Shown here: piece by piece, positions 26,735-35,847 of the stretch
Layout: each line of letters starts with the position of its first letter
How positions within the stretch are numbered: position 1 is the first letter of the stretch
DNA from: Hyphomicrobiales bacterium
Lineage (GTDB): Bacteria > Pseudomonadota > Alphaproteobacteria > Rhizobiales > Xanthobacteraceae
Direction: 5' to 3'
NCBI GenBank assembly: GCA_003135415.1
Contig: PLBP01000015.1
Coordinates: 7,620-71,619, forward strand
Length of the DNA stretch: 64,000 bases
Notes under the pieces: generated by a model
What the model was told of the DNA's origin: nothing
What the model saw: only the letters and a program-made list of their open reading frames with translations
Databases searched by the model: none
Made by a program: the position numbers and the translations under genes

Positions 26735-29071
26735 TCATTGCTGCTGGAAGGGCATCTCGATCCCCTCCGTCCGAAAGCTTTGCAGGATCGCGAAATAAAG
26801 ATCGCTGCGTACCGAGGCGGCGAAGCCGACATTGGCGATGATGCAACGCAACTCGAATTCGAGCGCCTTCTCGCCGAAACCGAGCAGCAAAACGCGCGGC
26901 GCCGGCTTTTTGACCACTTGCGGGTGTTTATCGGCGGTGGCGAGCAAAACCTCGCGCACTTTCTCGGGGTTGGAATTGAAGGCGACGCTGACCTTCACGT
27001 TGGTGCGGCCGTTGGTGTTGAAGTGCGTCCAGTTCTTGACGACGTTGGTGACGAGTTCCGAATTAGGGATGATGACGTTGGCGTGCTCGAAGGTTTCGAT
27101 CTCGGTCGAGCGCACGCTGATCCGGCGCACGTAGCCTTCCTCGCCCTTCACCACGATGATGTCGCCGACGCGAATCGGCCGCTCGGCGAGAAGGATGATG
27201 CCGGACACGAAATTCGAGACGACCGATTGCAGGCCAAAGCCGATGCCGACCGACAGCGCGCCGGCAACCAGCGCGACATTCTGCAGATTGATGCCGAGCT
27301 GGCCGAGCGCGAGAAGGCCCGCGACGATCACGCCGAGATAGCCGATGATCGTCGCGATCGAATTCTGCAAACCGACTTCGAGGCTGCCCTTCGGCAGCAC
27401 GGTGTTTGCCAGCCATCGATGCACGATACGCGTGAATGCAAGGCCCGCGATCAACATGCCGACGGCGGCCAGCACATCGTAGAGCGCGACGCGCATCTGT
27501 CCCACCTCGATTCCGAAACTGAAACGGTCGAGCGTCGAGGCGATGTCGGTGATCGAGGCGCCCAATCCGCCGATCAAGAGAAAAGCGGCGATGATGAACA
27601 GAAGCGCGCGCAAGAACCCCGCGATCAGCGTCGCAAAGAAGTCGAGCTGCCCGGGCTTGATGCCGAACGTCGCGGCGAGATTGCGCCGGCGCGCGTGTTC
27701 CGCCGATACGCTCTGCGTAAACAATGAATCGATCAACGCGAGCAAAAGGACAAGCCCGCCGATGACGATCACCGCGTCGACAATTCGGGCGGCGATAAAG
27801 GCCGCGAGGCTGATGTGGCCGGTCGCAAGCGTCGCGAGGATGGCCGCGACGGCGATCCAGCCGATGAGCCGGGCCCAGGAGGGGAGGCTCTCGTCCTTTC
27901 CATCGTCTGCGGGCAGGTTGTTCGCGAGCAGGAGGCGCGTCACGAAGAAAGCAACGATCAGCGCCATCAGCGCGCTGGTCACGAGCCGGACTGGCACGGA
28001 AGCCGCGAGCACGCGGTGAATGACATGCAGGAAGACGGTCAGCGCAACCGCGATGATGGCGCCCGCGACCAGGTGATAGAGGCGGGTCGCGGTTGCGTCA
28101 TCGAGAAGCATCAGCCGCCGCGCCGGCGCGTCCGGCGCGAGCACGGTATGGGTGATGGCCCGGCCGATCGACAGAAGCACGATCGCGGCCAGCAAGCCGT
28201 TGGCGATTTCCTCGACGCGCGGCGGCAAAAGCTCGAAAGCAAGCAACACCTCGATCGACGCGAAGGCCGCGAGCGGCGCCGTGGCGGCATCCACCAATGC
28301 CCGGCAGAGCGCGACGTAGGCCGCGCGCGAATGGCGCTCTGGCGTGGGCGGCGTGCCCTCTCGCGCGCGGTCGATGCGGCGCAAAATGGCGCGGCGGAGC
28401 GCCAGGATTCCGATAATGAGCGCGACGATCGCGACGAGCGCGCCCGCGATCGCGCTGAGGCCGCCGCGTTTCTCGGCGGCGTCTTTCCAATCGGAAACGA
28501 GCGTTGCGAGTCCCTTGAGTTCGGCCGGCAGGCCATTGGCTGCGTCCAGCCAAAGGGCGTGGCTCAGTATGCTTCCGCCGCGCGCGAACAGGCGTTGCGT
28601 GAAGAGCGCGCGTCTCGCCGCGTCGATGCGATCGGCGATCTGGTCGCCGCGCAGCAGCAGCAACTTTGCCTGCCGCAGCACGCCGTCGATCTCGCCCTGC
28701 AGCGCGGAGAGCTCGGCGCGCTGGGCGGCCATTTTCGGATCTTCCGGCGCCGCGCCCGCCGCGGGCGCCGGGCCCAACTCCTTTAGCCGGTTTTGGGTGT
28801 CGGCAAGTTGGGGCTCGATCTCGTCCGTTTTCGCATGCAACTCCGTGCGCAACGGCTCGACCGTATTGCGGAGCGAAACGAGATCCTCGTCGCGCTGCGA
28901 TGGGCGAATGAGGGCCGCTTCCGTCTGATCGAAAATCACGCGAATCGCATCGAGCCGCTCACGCGTCGCCTGCAGGCGGTCGTCGGCGGCATGGAGCGCA
29001 CCGGTGATGCCCGCGAGCGCGATCCATAAAAGGGGAATGAAAAGGCGGCGAAATCCGGCTATGGCGATCAT
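26735..29071 (-). CDS. Large MscS-family mechanosensitive channel with DUF3772-type N-terminus
   Basis: A 778-residue inner-membrane protein. After a signal peptide (GITGALHA) comes a periplasmic coiled-coil region (residues 30-190), then about ten membrane segments and the MscS pore and beta domain: SVGIGFGLQSVVSNFVSGIILLAERPIRVGDIIVV near residues 590-625, followed by GYVRRISVRSTEIETFEHANVIIPNSELVTNVVKNWTH. Such large MscS proteins (MscK/MscM-like) open under osmotic downshock. It is the last chromosomal gene before the tRNA-Arg insertion site. Confidence 0.93.
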   Translation of the reverse strand: MIAIAGFRRLFIPLLWIALAGITGALHAADDRLQATRERLDAIRVIFDQTEAALIRPSQRDEDLVSLRNTVEPLRTELHAKTDEIEPQLADTQNRLKELGPAPAAGAAPEDPKMAAQRAELSALQGEIDGVLRQAKLLLLRGDQIADRIDAARRALFTQRLFARGGSILSHALWLDAANGLPAELKGLATLVSDWKDAAEKRGGLSAIAGALVAIVALIIGILALRRAILRRIDRAREGTPPTPERHSRAAYVALCRALVDAATAPLAAFASIEVLLAFELLPPRVEEIANGLLAAIVLLSIGRAITHTVLAPDAPARRLMLLDDATATRLYHLVAGAIIAVALTVFLHVIHRVLAASVPVRLVTSALMALIVAFFVTRLLLANNLPADDGKDESLPSWARLIGWIAVAAILATLATGHISLAAFIAARIVDAVIVIGGLVLLLALIDSLFTQSVSAEHARRRNLAATFGIKPGQLDFFATLIAGFLRALLFIIAAFLLIGGLGASITDIASTLDRFSFGIEVGQMRVALYDVLAAVGMLIAGLAFTRIVHRWLANTVLPKGSLEVGLQNSIATIIGYLGVIVAGLLALGQLGINLQNVALVAGALSVGIGFGLQSVVSNFVSGIILLAERPIRVGDIIVVKGEEGYVRRISVRSTEIETFEHANVIIPNSELVTNVVKNWTHFNTNGRTNVKVSVAFNSNPEKVREVLLATADKHPQVVKKPAPRVLLLGFGEKALEFELRCIIANVGFAASVRSDLYFAILQSFRTEGIEMPFQQQ

Positions 29072-29119
29072 GGCGTTCCTCGGTATTTATTCGGCGGCCG
29101 GATATTCGTCATAAAAATC

Positions 29120-29196
29120 TGGCGATCCCGGGAAGACTCGAACTTCCGACCTGCGGTTTAGGAAACCGCTGCTCTATCCAGCTGAGCTACGGGACC
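29120..29196 (-). tRNA. tRNA-Arg(CCT), reconstituted at the left end of the integrative element
   Basis: A 77-base gene with encoded CCA. Acceptor GGTCCCG pairs with CGGGATC (one G-U pair), D arm GCTCAGCTGGATAGAGC, anticodon stem GCGGT/ACCGC with loop TTCCTAA (anticodon CCT, 29160-29162), T arm GGAAGTTCGAGTCTTCC. Its 5' half up to the anticodon loop is duplicated at 55587-55627, marking integration. By the repeat geometry, the 3' half is chromosomal, and the 5' half together with the upstream promoter region comes from the element. Confidence 0.97.
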
Positions 29197-29198
29197 GT
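29158..29198. repeat. Left attachment-site copy (attL core), 41 bp
   Basis: This copy spans the tRNA-Arg anticodon loop, 5' half and two bases beyond the tRNA 5' end. It matches 55587-55627 at 40 of 41 positions; the difference is T29170 versus C55599, which is tRNA position 26. Just outside, left and right contexts diverge completely, fixing the limits of the shared sequence. Confidence 0.92.
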
Positions 29199-29296
29199 GC
29201 CTGAAAAACGGGGACTTGTGAATCCTGAAAATATTCTAGGCTCAGGATAGGCACTTGTTTTGGTTTGATCATGTTGTGGCTTGTCGCTAGCGCCCG

Positions 29297-29590
29297 TCAG
29301 GCCGCTTCCAGGCGCGCTATTTCGGTCTCGAACTCAAAACGCAATTGCGCACCCTCATCCTCGGGTAACCAGTTCGTCATTTGCGGGAAGATTGTGCAAT
29401 AAAGAGAGAGGCGTGTTGGCTCCCAAGGGAGCTTCTGAGCCCCCCGCGCTTCGGCAAGAATCTTATGCAGCCGCGCGCGCACCTTGTCAGGATCGGGATG
29501 GTACGTGGGGGTAGGCTCCGCACCGAACAGGTCTGACTGCGTTTCGGTTGCAAACATGTCTGGGTCGTCGGTGCGGGCCACGAGTTCCAT
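29297..29590 (-). CDS. Conserved hypothetical protein
   Basis: A 97-residue protein with no signal or membrane segment. The patterns DLFGAEPTPTYHPDPDKVRARLHKILAEARG and LSLYCTIFPQMTNWLPEDEGAQLRFEFETEIARLEAA are ones I recall from small hypothetical proteins widespread in Alphaproteobacteria, function unknown. It is the first gene inside the left end of the element and lies about 70 bases downstream of the type IIG-like gene, on the same strand. It may be co-transcribed with it. Confidence 0.75.
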   Translation of the reverse strand: MELVARTDDPDMFATETQSDLFGAEPTPTYHPDPDKVRARLHKILAEARGAQKLPWEPTRLSLYCTIFPQMTNWLPEDEGAQLRFEFETEIARLEAA

Positions 29591-29659
29591 CGCGCTGGAA
29601 GAAGCGAATCTTTTGTATAATGCGCCAGTGCAGCCTTCGGCGCGAGCGGCACCTTAGAA

Positions 29660-32600
29660 TTATCCCCCGTCGGGAAAGGTCGCCTGGTAAGCCACGTCGA
29701 TTTTGGCCGTCTGCTCGATAGTAAAAGCGACACTATCCGCAATAGCGCCGACGTGATTGATTTCGTCAAGCGAGAGACCACGACCCTTGCGCGACTTTAG
29801 GTATTTATCGAGCACCTGATAGCCGCCAATGTGGAACTCCCACACGGCCTGTGGGACCGGCCTGAAGAATTGGGTTTTATTGATCGAAACCCCCTGCTCT
29901 TGAGTCGAGTAGTTCACGGACTCGACCGTGTGATCACCGTTGCCGTGATATGACGCCAACCCGCGACCCGGTACCTCACGCAGTAGATGTGCCTGTACGA
30001 GGGCCCAGCCGAGTACCGATAATTTTTCGAAATTGTCCGCAGACTCGGGAAAGGGCACTCGCGGAAAGTCGATGCGTAAAAACTCGGTATAGCGGATATG
30101 ATATGTTGGCGCGTGCAGGACGGCATAGATGTAGCCGAAGATTTCTTCGGGTGTGTAGTGGTGTTCGAAGCGAGTTTCGATGAAAACCCGAAAATCCGGC
30201 GAAAGGTTCTCCTGTCTCACCTCCGCAGCACCAAACCGCCAGAGCGGGAAAACTTGGTTCGCTTCTCTACTCCGATTGGAAATGACACAGTCGTTTGCGG
30301 GTTTATCCACGACAAACGCATGACGCCAGTACTGAGTACTGATCCCACGAGGTGCTAATAGAGTAAGGTTTACGCGGCCTGCAACGTGGTCCACCAGTTC
30401 GCGCCTGGGATAGTCCATTGTCAGACCACTGAACTCACTCCAGCGGTCGTCGAACGGGCGGTAAGCTATAAGCTGAGGCGGCGTTGCTGCACCATTGCGA
30501 ACTGCAGATCGGGCATCTGGAAAAGACCAGTCACGGTTGCTCTTCAATCCGTAGCGTCGGGCCAATTCGTCATCAGAAATCCTGGAATCTCCCAGCTGCT
30601 TCAGCTTCCCTTTCATTTCAGCTTCGGTAAACGATATTGCGAAATCGTCCCTGTGTGTCTGAAATCCGAGTACATTAATTGGGAAGACTTCGGTTAAGCG
30701 CCAAAAACCTTGATACTTATCCCGAACGGTCGCGTCTTGCTGTGCAAACAAATAGAAAGGGCTAACGGGCTGAAGCGCCTTCATCTTGCAATTTCGTAAT
30801 GTTCCCTCCGCTGTTGCACGGTACTTTTCCAAACGCTTGCCCCAAAGGTCACCGCGCCAGACACCGCGCTCAAGCCCTGGTTGCTTCACAAATAGGCTAA
30901 TAGCCACTCCCTGTTTGATGTCGAAGACATTTTCGTCCTTTAATCCATCGGGAGCACGCGCCTCAACGTCTCCGTGTAAATCAAGGACATAAATTTGATT
31001 GAAGCTGCGCATTAGCGATTGGCGCATTCCCCGAAAGGTCGGATTGTCTAACCAGCGATGGTTGGTGATGACGCCAACCACTCCCTTCTCTACGCCTGAA
31101 ACTGAGTGCTCGATCAATTTGCCGTCAGGCGCTACAGTTTTGAAACTGAACCCGTCCATTTTCATTTGCGCAAAGCGGAGGAATTTGACGTAGTCATCTT
31201 GCAGCCATTTCGGATTTCTCTCCCCTAGTGGCTTTCTTTCGTCCAGCCCATCTGCGGTCTTTTCCCAAGTGAATTTATACTCGTCGATTGCCGCTGTGAT
31301 CCACTTACCCTTGTTTTTTGAGTGACCCGAGTATGGGGGATTGCCAGTGATGACGAGAATAGGTTTGTCTTTGACGGTCTGAGCAGCCTCCACTTCTGCC
31401 GTTACAGCAGGTAAGAGAAGATTTTTCAGCGGCTCTATTGGCTCCAGCGTGTTCGTCAGGAAAACCTGAAGGCGCTCGCCATCCTTCAAAGAGTGCTTCT
31501 GGTCCTTTAGATATTGCGACAGCTTCAGATGCGCGATCGTATAGGGCGCGATCAGGTATTCAAAGCCGAACACATTTTTTAACAAGTGCTCGCGTACGAT
31601 CGGCTCCGCGCGTCCGGAATTTGACCCGCCGATATTGTCGAAAATCTGCTGGAACACTTCGAGCAGAAAGGTGCCGGTGCCGCACGCGAAGTCGAGCACT
31701 GTCACTCTTCGGTGGTCGGCTAGTCCGTCTGGAATTTGGAAACTCTCTTTTAGAAAATCGTCTACTGCGCGCACGATGAAGTTCACGATCGGCGGTGGCG
31801 TGTAGTACACACCCCGACTCTTGCGCGTAGCTGGGTCGTAGGCGTTCAAATAATCCTCGTAGAAGTAGATGAAAGGATCGCGTTCGAACAGCCGATGCTC
31901 TTCCTCGTCGGACGCTCGCACCTTGCGGCTGATTGCTTTTCGTTGCCGAAACGACAGGTTTTCAAGAATAGCCGGCAGGTTAAGTGCGTTGACGATGGAC
32001 AGCACCTCCTCGACCACCCAGCGCACGTCGCGGTATTCGACCTTCTCAAGCTCGGTGAGGAAGTCGACCAACTCGCGGATGAGCCGGAAGGAGCCCGGTA
32101 CGTATTCCCGCGCATTGTGCAGCGTCACTGGTTCAGAGCCTGAATTAAGTCGCGCGAGAAACAGGCCGTAAGCCAGCATTTGCGCAAAAGCATCGGCAAA
32201 TTCATTCAGCGTCAGTTCGTGAAAAATTTGTTTGCGAAACACATCGAAAAGCCCGTAAAGCCGTCCTTCCTTGTGATCCCTTTCCTGTCGTACCAGTTCC
32301 TCGCCCAGGTAATCGTGCAGCAGCTTGCTGCGCGTCGCCAGCGCCAGCGCGAGTTGTTGGGAACGCCCAATGCCTTCAGGCGCCGTTGAGAAAAAGCCTT
32401 CCAGTAATTTTCTGACCGGTGCGACACGATCCTCTTTCAACCTATACTTTGGATTTTCGAGGTCGGACTGATCACACAGCCTTTCGCTCTGCGGTGGTCC
32501 GTATTTGTTTATCCAAATGAATTGGAGATAGTCAGTAACGACGATGTTGTCTGACAAACTTTTATATTTTGAGATTTGATCGGATTTCAGAACCTTACTC

Positions 32601-32851
32601 AAATTTTCGCCGATTGTTTTGTTCTCGACGTAACCAATAATGAGACCGCTTTTGGAGACCTTGAAATCAGGAGCACCTTTATCAGCCACGCGCTTAGGTT
32701 CGTGATGAACGTTCACGCCGCTTGCGCTTTCGTCTGCAAGCACCTGTAGAAGTGTCTGCAGGGCCGAGCGATCGGTGTGCTCAGTTTTCTCGTCGATTGG
32801 TGATTTGCGGAGCGCAAGGAGATAGCGGTCGAACACGTTATTATCGGGCAT
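29660..32851 (-). CDS. Type IIG/ISP-like restriction-modification enzyme (nuclease and N6-adenine methylase in one chain)
   Basis: A 1,063-residue protein. Near residues 60-78 a PD-(D/E)XK nuclease pattern is seen (GAPDF ... GYVENK). A helical region follows, then the N6-adenine methyltransferase core: YTPPPIVNFIVRAVDDFL, VLDFACGTGTFLLEVFQQIF (motif I, about residue 385) and ITGNPPYSGH (motif IV, about 505). The C-terminal 400 residues look like a type ISP target-recognition region (LLAPRGISTQYWRHAFVVDK, YTPEEIFGYIYAVLHAPTYHIRYTEFLR). Such enzymes need no separate specificity subunit. The ATG at 32851 (MPDNNVFDRYLLALRKS) is preferred to the upstream GTG-type start. It is transcribed away from the type II R-M pair. 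Confidence 0.88.
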   Translation of the reverse strand: MPDNNVFDRYLLALRKSPIDEKTEHTDRSALQTLLQVLADESASGVNVHHEPKRVADKGAPDFKVSKSGLIIGYVENKTIGENLSKVLKSDQISKYKSLSDNIVVTDYLQFIWINKYGPPQSERLCDQSDLENPKYRLKEDRVAPVRKLLEGFFSTAPEGIGRSQQLALALATRSKLLHDYLGEELVRQERDHKEGRLYGLFDVFRKQIFHELTLNEFADAFAQMLAYGLFLARLNSGSEPVTLHNAREYVPGSFRLIRELVDFLTELEKVEYRDVRWVVEEVLSIVNALNLPAILENLSFRQRKAISRKVRASDEEEHRLFERDPFIYFYEDYLNAYDPATRKSRGVYYTPPPIVNFIVRAVDDFLKESFQIPDGLADHRRVTVLDFACGTGTFLLEVFQQIFDNIGGSNSGRAEPIVREHLLKNVFGFEYLIAPYTIAHLKLSQYLKDQKHSLKDGERLQVFLTNTLEPIEPLKNLLLPAVTAEVEAAQTVKDKPILVITGNPPYSGHSKNKGKWITAAIDEYKFTWEKTADGLDERKPLGERNPKWLQDDYVKFLRFAQMKMDGFSFKTVAPDGKLIEHSVSGVEKGVVGVITNHRWLDNPTFRGMRQSLMRSFNQIYVLDLHGDVEARAPDGLKDENVFDIKQGVAISLFVKQPGLERGVWRGDLWGKRLEKYRATAEGTLRNCKMKALQPVSPFYLFAQQDATVRDKYQGFWRLTEVFPINVLGFQTHRDDFAISFTEAEMKGKLKQLGDSRISDDELARRYGLKSNRDWSFPDARSAVRNGAATPPQLIAYRPFDDRWSEFSGLTMDYPRRELVDHVAGRVNLTLLAPRGISTQYWRHAFVVDKPANDCVISNRSREANQVFPLWRFGAAEVRQENLSPDFRVFIETRFEHHYTPEEIFGYIYAVLHAPTYHIRYTEFLRIDFPRVPFPESADNFEKLSVLGWALVQAHLLREVPGRGLASYHGNGDHTVESVNYSTQEQGVSINKTQFFRPVPQAVWEFHIGGYQVLDKYLKSRKGRGLSLDEINHVGAIADSVAFTIEQTAKIDVAYQATFPDGG

Positions 32852-33014
32852 TAGTTCGTTCTCCGCAGTCAGTCTGGCACGACTTATCACAGCCTTTTAG
32901 CAGTTTCTTGAATGCCTCGCGCAAATCATCTGCGTGGCGGGTCGAAGAAAGTTACGCAGTGGTTGCAATCGAGTGAGTGCAGGGGATGCTATCCTTTGAG
33001 TGTTGCCTCGGAAT

Positions 33015-33797
33015 ATGAACCGTTGGATGGGTCTGAGTATCGAGTACGCCAATCAGCGTAGCTATCTCGACGACCTTTTCCATGTGTACCCAACCATACC
33101 AGACGGCATACGAGAGATTAATGATGAGCTGTGGCGACGCGTCGAGGCGGCATTTGCAAAGCGCGAGAACTTGGCTTTATTGGAGACTCTTTTGGAGTTC
33201 GATCTATTTCCGATCAAGGACTCGTACGTCGCTTATTTAAAAAGGGATCGGAGGTCGATCCAGCGTAACCCGGCGACCGTCGCCCGACTTTGCGGGCGGC
33301 TCTACGAAATGGGGCTCGATCGAATATATGAGCGCTGTTCGGAGCCGAAAGAAACAAATCGACAAATTGGGCCCCTGTTTCGGCGTTGGCTAAAAAATAC
33401 ATCGCTGGGAATTGAGCCGGTAAAGTTGGATCAGTTTGTTGCATCGAGCGCCAATGCTATCCTGGATGGGGGAGATGCAGAATTGATGCATTTTGCACGA
33501 AAGCATCTCAACTATACACATACAAAGGGGCTCGATTTTGTCGCTCGCTTCAACCAGCAATATGTGATCGGCGAGGCGAAATTTCTGACTGATTTTGGTG
33601 GGCATCAAAACGCGCAATTTAACGACGCGATATCAACGCTGCATGCTGATGGCGTGCGGGCGATCAAGGTCGCTGTTCTCGACGGTGTACTGTACATCGA
33701 AGGGCATAACAGCATGCACCGCATGCTTACGACGACGTTGAGGGATGAAAATATTATGAGCAGCCTTGTGCTGCGGGAGTTCCTTTATCAAGTTTAA
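33015..33797 (+). CDS. Type II restriction endonuclease (Tsp45I-like)
   Basis: A 260-residue protein directly before a DNA methyltransferase on the same strand (9 bases apart). A PD-(D/E)XK-type centre is visible as KGLDFVARFNQQYVIGEAKF (Asp then Glu-x-Lys, about residues 170-190), followed by LTDFGGHQNAQFNDAI, a stretch I associate with the Tsp45I restriction family. The recognition site is not deducible. The start may be the ATG at 33015, the TTG at 33000 or the ATG at 33030. The linked methylase is the strongest evidence for the restriction role. Confidence 0.75.
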   Translation: MNRWMGLSIEYANQRSYLDDLFHVYPTIPDGIREINDELWRRVEAAFAKRENLALLETLLEFDLFPIKDSYVAYLKRDRRSIQRNPATVARLCGRLYEMGLDRIYERCSEPKETNRQIGPLFRRWLKNTSLGIEPVKLDQFVASSANAILDGGDAELMHFARKHLNYTHTKGLDFVARFNQQYVIGEAKFLTDFGGHQNAQFNDAISTLHADGVRAIKVAVLDGVLYIEGHNSMHRMLTTTLRDENIMSSLVLREFLYQV

Positions 33798-33806
33798 TGC
33801 TTTCAT

Positions 33807-34976
33807 ATGTTGCTCTATTACAAAAACAAAAAAGCAGAAGAGGATATTCTCAATACCGAAAAGGCGCGGTTGGAAATTGTCTCGGGGTGGGGCGAAAGAA
33901 ACAAATTGATCCAAGGCGACAATCTGGCAGTGCTGAAAGCGCTCATTGACGACCACGGGCTTCGCGGGAAGGTTAGCCTCGTCTACATCGATCCGCCGTT
34001 TGCAACGAACGGGCACTTCCGGATTGGAGAAGGACGCACGAGCACGATCAGCAGCAGCAGTGACGATGAGATTGCTTATAGCGACGTGCTCGTGGACGAC
34101 GCATTTCTTGCATTCCTGCGCGAGCGCCTGGTGCTGCTTCGAGAGCTATTGTCTGAGCGCGGTTCGATCTATCTGCACATTGATTATAAGATCGGTCACT
34201 ACGTGAAGCTTGTAATGGATGAGGTCTTTGGCAGAAAGAACTTTCGCAACGATATCACTCGCATAAAATGCAACCCGAAAAACTTTGATCGAAGCGCGTA
34301 CGGCAACGTAAAAGACCTGATTTTATTCTACACAAAATCAGGAGAAGCGATCTGGAATGATGCGCGAGTGTCTTTTAGCGCAGAGGATGCAGAGCGGCGG
34401 TTTAAGAAAATGGATGGTGCCGGACGGGCGTATACGACGATCCCGCTGCATGCCCCTGGCGAGACGGCAAACGGAAAAACAGGGATGGCGTGGAAGGGTA
34501 TTCTGCCGCCGAAGGGCCGCCATTGGCGAACTGCGCCTGCGATCCTCGAACGGTGGGATCAGCAGGGTTTAATCGAGTGGTCAAAAAATGGCGTACCGCG
34601 AAAAAAGATTTATGCTGACGAGATGAGGGGTAAAAAGTTGCAGGACGTGTGGGAATTCAAAGACCCGCAATATCCAAATTATCCGACAGAAAAGAATCTG
34701 GAAATGCTGAAAGTGATCGTGGGGGCGTCCTCTAACGAAAACGACATCGTGCTCGATTGCTTTTGCGGATCAGGAACGACGCTTGTTGCAGCGGATGCGT
34801 TACGGCGACATTGGATAGGGATCGACATGTCGGAACATGCCATCAAGGTTGCAAGGCAACGGGTCGCCAGGGCGGACACGCTGTTTGCAGGATCAAAATT
34901 TGAGTTCCTGGTGCAGAAAGACGAAAGTGTGCGAAGCAAGAGCCCTGCACAAAAGCTTTTGCCTATCGCGGCGTAA
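33807..34976 (+). CDS. Site-specific DNA N6-adenine or N4-cytosine methyltransferase (beta class), partner of the upstream nuclease
   Basis: A 389-residue amino-methyltransferase with circularly permuted order: catalytic motif IV VYIDPPFATNG near residue 62 precedes the AdoMet motif DIVLDCFCGSGTTLVAA near residues 315-325, the beta-class order. Between them lies a region with LHIDYKIGHYVKLVMDEVFG and a recognition segment rich in basic residues. It would protect host DNA from the preceding nuclease. The gene starts 9 bases after the nuclease stop, so the pair is a compact operon. Confidence 0.92.
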   Translation: MLLYYKNKKAEEDILNTEKARLEIVSGWGERNKLIQGDNLAVLKALIDDHGLRGKVSLVYIDPPFATNGHFRIGEGRTSTISSSSDDEIAYSDVLVDDAFLAFLRERLVLLRELLSERGSIYLHIDYKIGHYVKLVMDEVFGRKNFRNDITRIKCNPKNFDRSAYGNVKDLILFYTKSGEAIWNDARVSFSAEDAERRFKKMDGAGRAYTTIPLHAPGETANGKTGMAWKGILPPKGRHWRTAPAILERWDQQGLIEWSKNGVPRKKIYADEMRGKKLQDVWEFKDPQYPNYPTEKNLEMLKVIVGASSNENDIVLDCFCGSGTTLVAADALRRHWIGIDMSEHAIKVARQRVARADTLFAGSKFEFLVQKDESVRSKSPAQKLLPIAA

Positions 34977-35053
34977 AGCATTTCAACATGAGTGCCCTTA
35001 TTGAGCAAAATGGCTGAGAGAAGATTAGGCGCTCTCGCGTTGCAACAACGTGG

Positions 35054-35191
35054 CTAGATCACACCCCGTTTCTTGCGGCGAGCTTCAACACCAAGCATCG
35101 CAATCTCGCGCCGTCGCTTTCTGGATAATTTCTTGGCTCGCGCTTTCCCCCCCATACTCGCAAATATACGGGCGGCTTCGTTTTCGTTCAT
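35054..35191 (-). CDS. 45-residue basic protein with GGKARAKK motif
   Basis: A short frame whose ATG (35191-35189) overlaps the TGA of the previous gene as ATGA, a sign of translational coupling. The product begins MNENEAARIFASMGGKARAKKLS and continues RKRRREIAMLGVEARRKKRGVI; more than a third of it is Lys or Arg. The GGKxRAxxLSxxxRxEIAxxxxxARW/R pattern is common in small plasmid and phage proteins of unknown role, probably nucleic-acid binding. It closes the leftward mobilisation operon. Confidence 0.7.
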   Translation of the reverse strand: MNENEAARIFASMGGKARAKKLSRKRRREIAMLGVEARRKKRGVI

Positions 35192-35442
35192 AGAAACGCG
35201 AGCTTGCCGTTCTTTCGGATGAGCTGGAGAGGTTCGCCGAGGGCGTCACCGGCGAGGATGAAATACTCCCCGACATAACCCGGCCCCCCTGAATGAAAAT
35301 CAAACTTGACCGCGTACACGTGGTTTTCAAGAAAGTCGGTCATTTCGGCTGCGTCTTCCGCTCCCCACATTTGTTGGATGTCCTTGATAGCGGCAATTTC
35401 TTTTATTTCTTCGGCTGTGAGAGCCATTGGTTTGTTATTCAT
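35188..35442 (-). CDS. Small hypothetical protein
   Basis: An 84-residue protein (MNNKPMALTAEEIKEIAAIKDIQQMWGAEDAAEMTDFLENHVY...) with acidic N-terminal helices and a beta-rich C-terminal half (AVKFDFHSGGPGYVGEYFILAG). No membrane or signal segment. It begins 2 bases after the stop of the upstream small gene and overlaps the downstream basic-protein start by 4 bases, so three small genes form one tight unit. Function not recognised; a DNA-mimic or anti-restriction role would be speculation. Confidence 0.7.
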   Translation of the reverse strand: MNNKPMALTAEEIKEIAAIKDIQQMWGAEDAAEMTDFLENHVYAVKFDFHSGGPGYVGEYFILAGDALGEPLQLIRKNGKLAFL

Positions 35443-35444
35443 AT

Positions 35445-35678
35445 TTAAGCAGTGAGAGATTTAACGCTGCAAGTATGTGGGTCGAAGATACCGATGTCGT
35501 TGCCGTCGTTGTCCTGCATGACGATGTTTCGGCTGTAGAAGTCCCGCTTGGCCATCCATTCATCGGCCTGAGCTTCAGTGAGGCCACCTTCGACGAAGTA
35601 AGCACGCATTTCTTCGTCGCTCGCGTTCTCGTCGTTGGTAAGTGTCGCCTTCACCCAATAAATCGTTTGCTCGTCCAT
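35445..35678 (-). CDS. Small acidic hypothetical protein
   Basis: A 77-residue, strongly acidic protein beginning MDEQTIYWVKATLTNDENASDEEMRAYFVEGGLTEAQADEW. The ATG at 35678 is preferred to an upstream frame to 35744. It has mixed alpha/beta character and no cysteines except one near the end. First of three closely packed small genes. Not recognised; acidic small proteins on mobile elements sometimes act as anti-restriction DNA mimics, but nothing here proves that. Confidence 0.65.
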   Translation of the reverse strand: MDEQTIYWVKATLTNDENASDEEMRAYFVEGGLTEAQADEWMAKRDFYSRNIVMQDNDGNDIGIFDPHTCSVKSLTA

Positions 35679-35794
35679 AAAATAGAATGACAAATTGCTA
35701 ATGTCATAATTGTACTTGCGGGCAAGTAACGCGCAAGGGCGCAAACTGTTCGGCGTTGATTAGAAGCGTTTGTCAAGTTGGGGCAAGAAAAGAG

Positions 35795-35819
35795 CGGGCC
35801 CCACTTTTCGTGGGGCCCG
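35795..35819 (-). terminator. Rho-independent terminator, copy A
   Basis: A perfect 10-bp stem, CGGGCCCCAC/GTGGGGCCCG, with a TTTTC loop. Read on the minus strand it is followed by CTCTTTTCTTG, fitting termination of the 93-residue gene ending at 35848. A close relative with changed stem pairs lies at 36513-36537. Confidence 0.8.
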
Positions 35820-35847
35820 AGGCTTTGGTAGGCGACGTATTTTGTCG

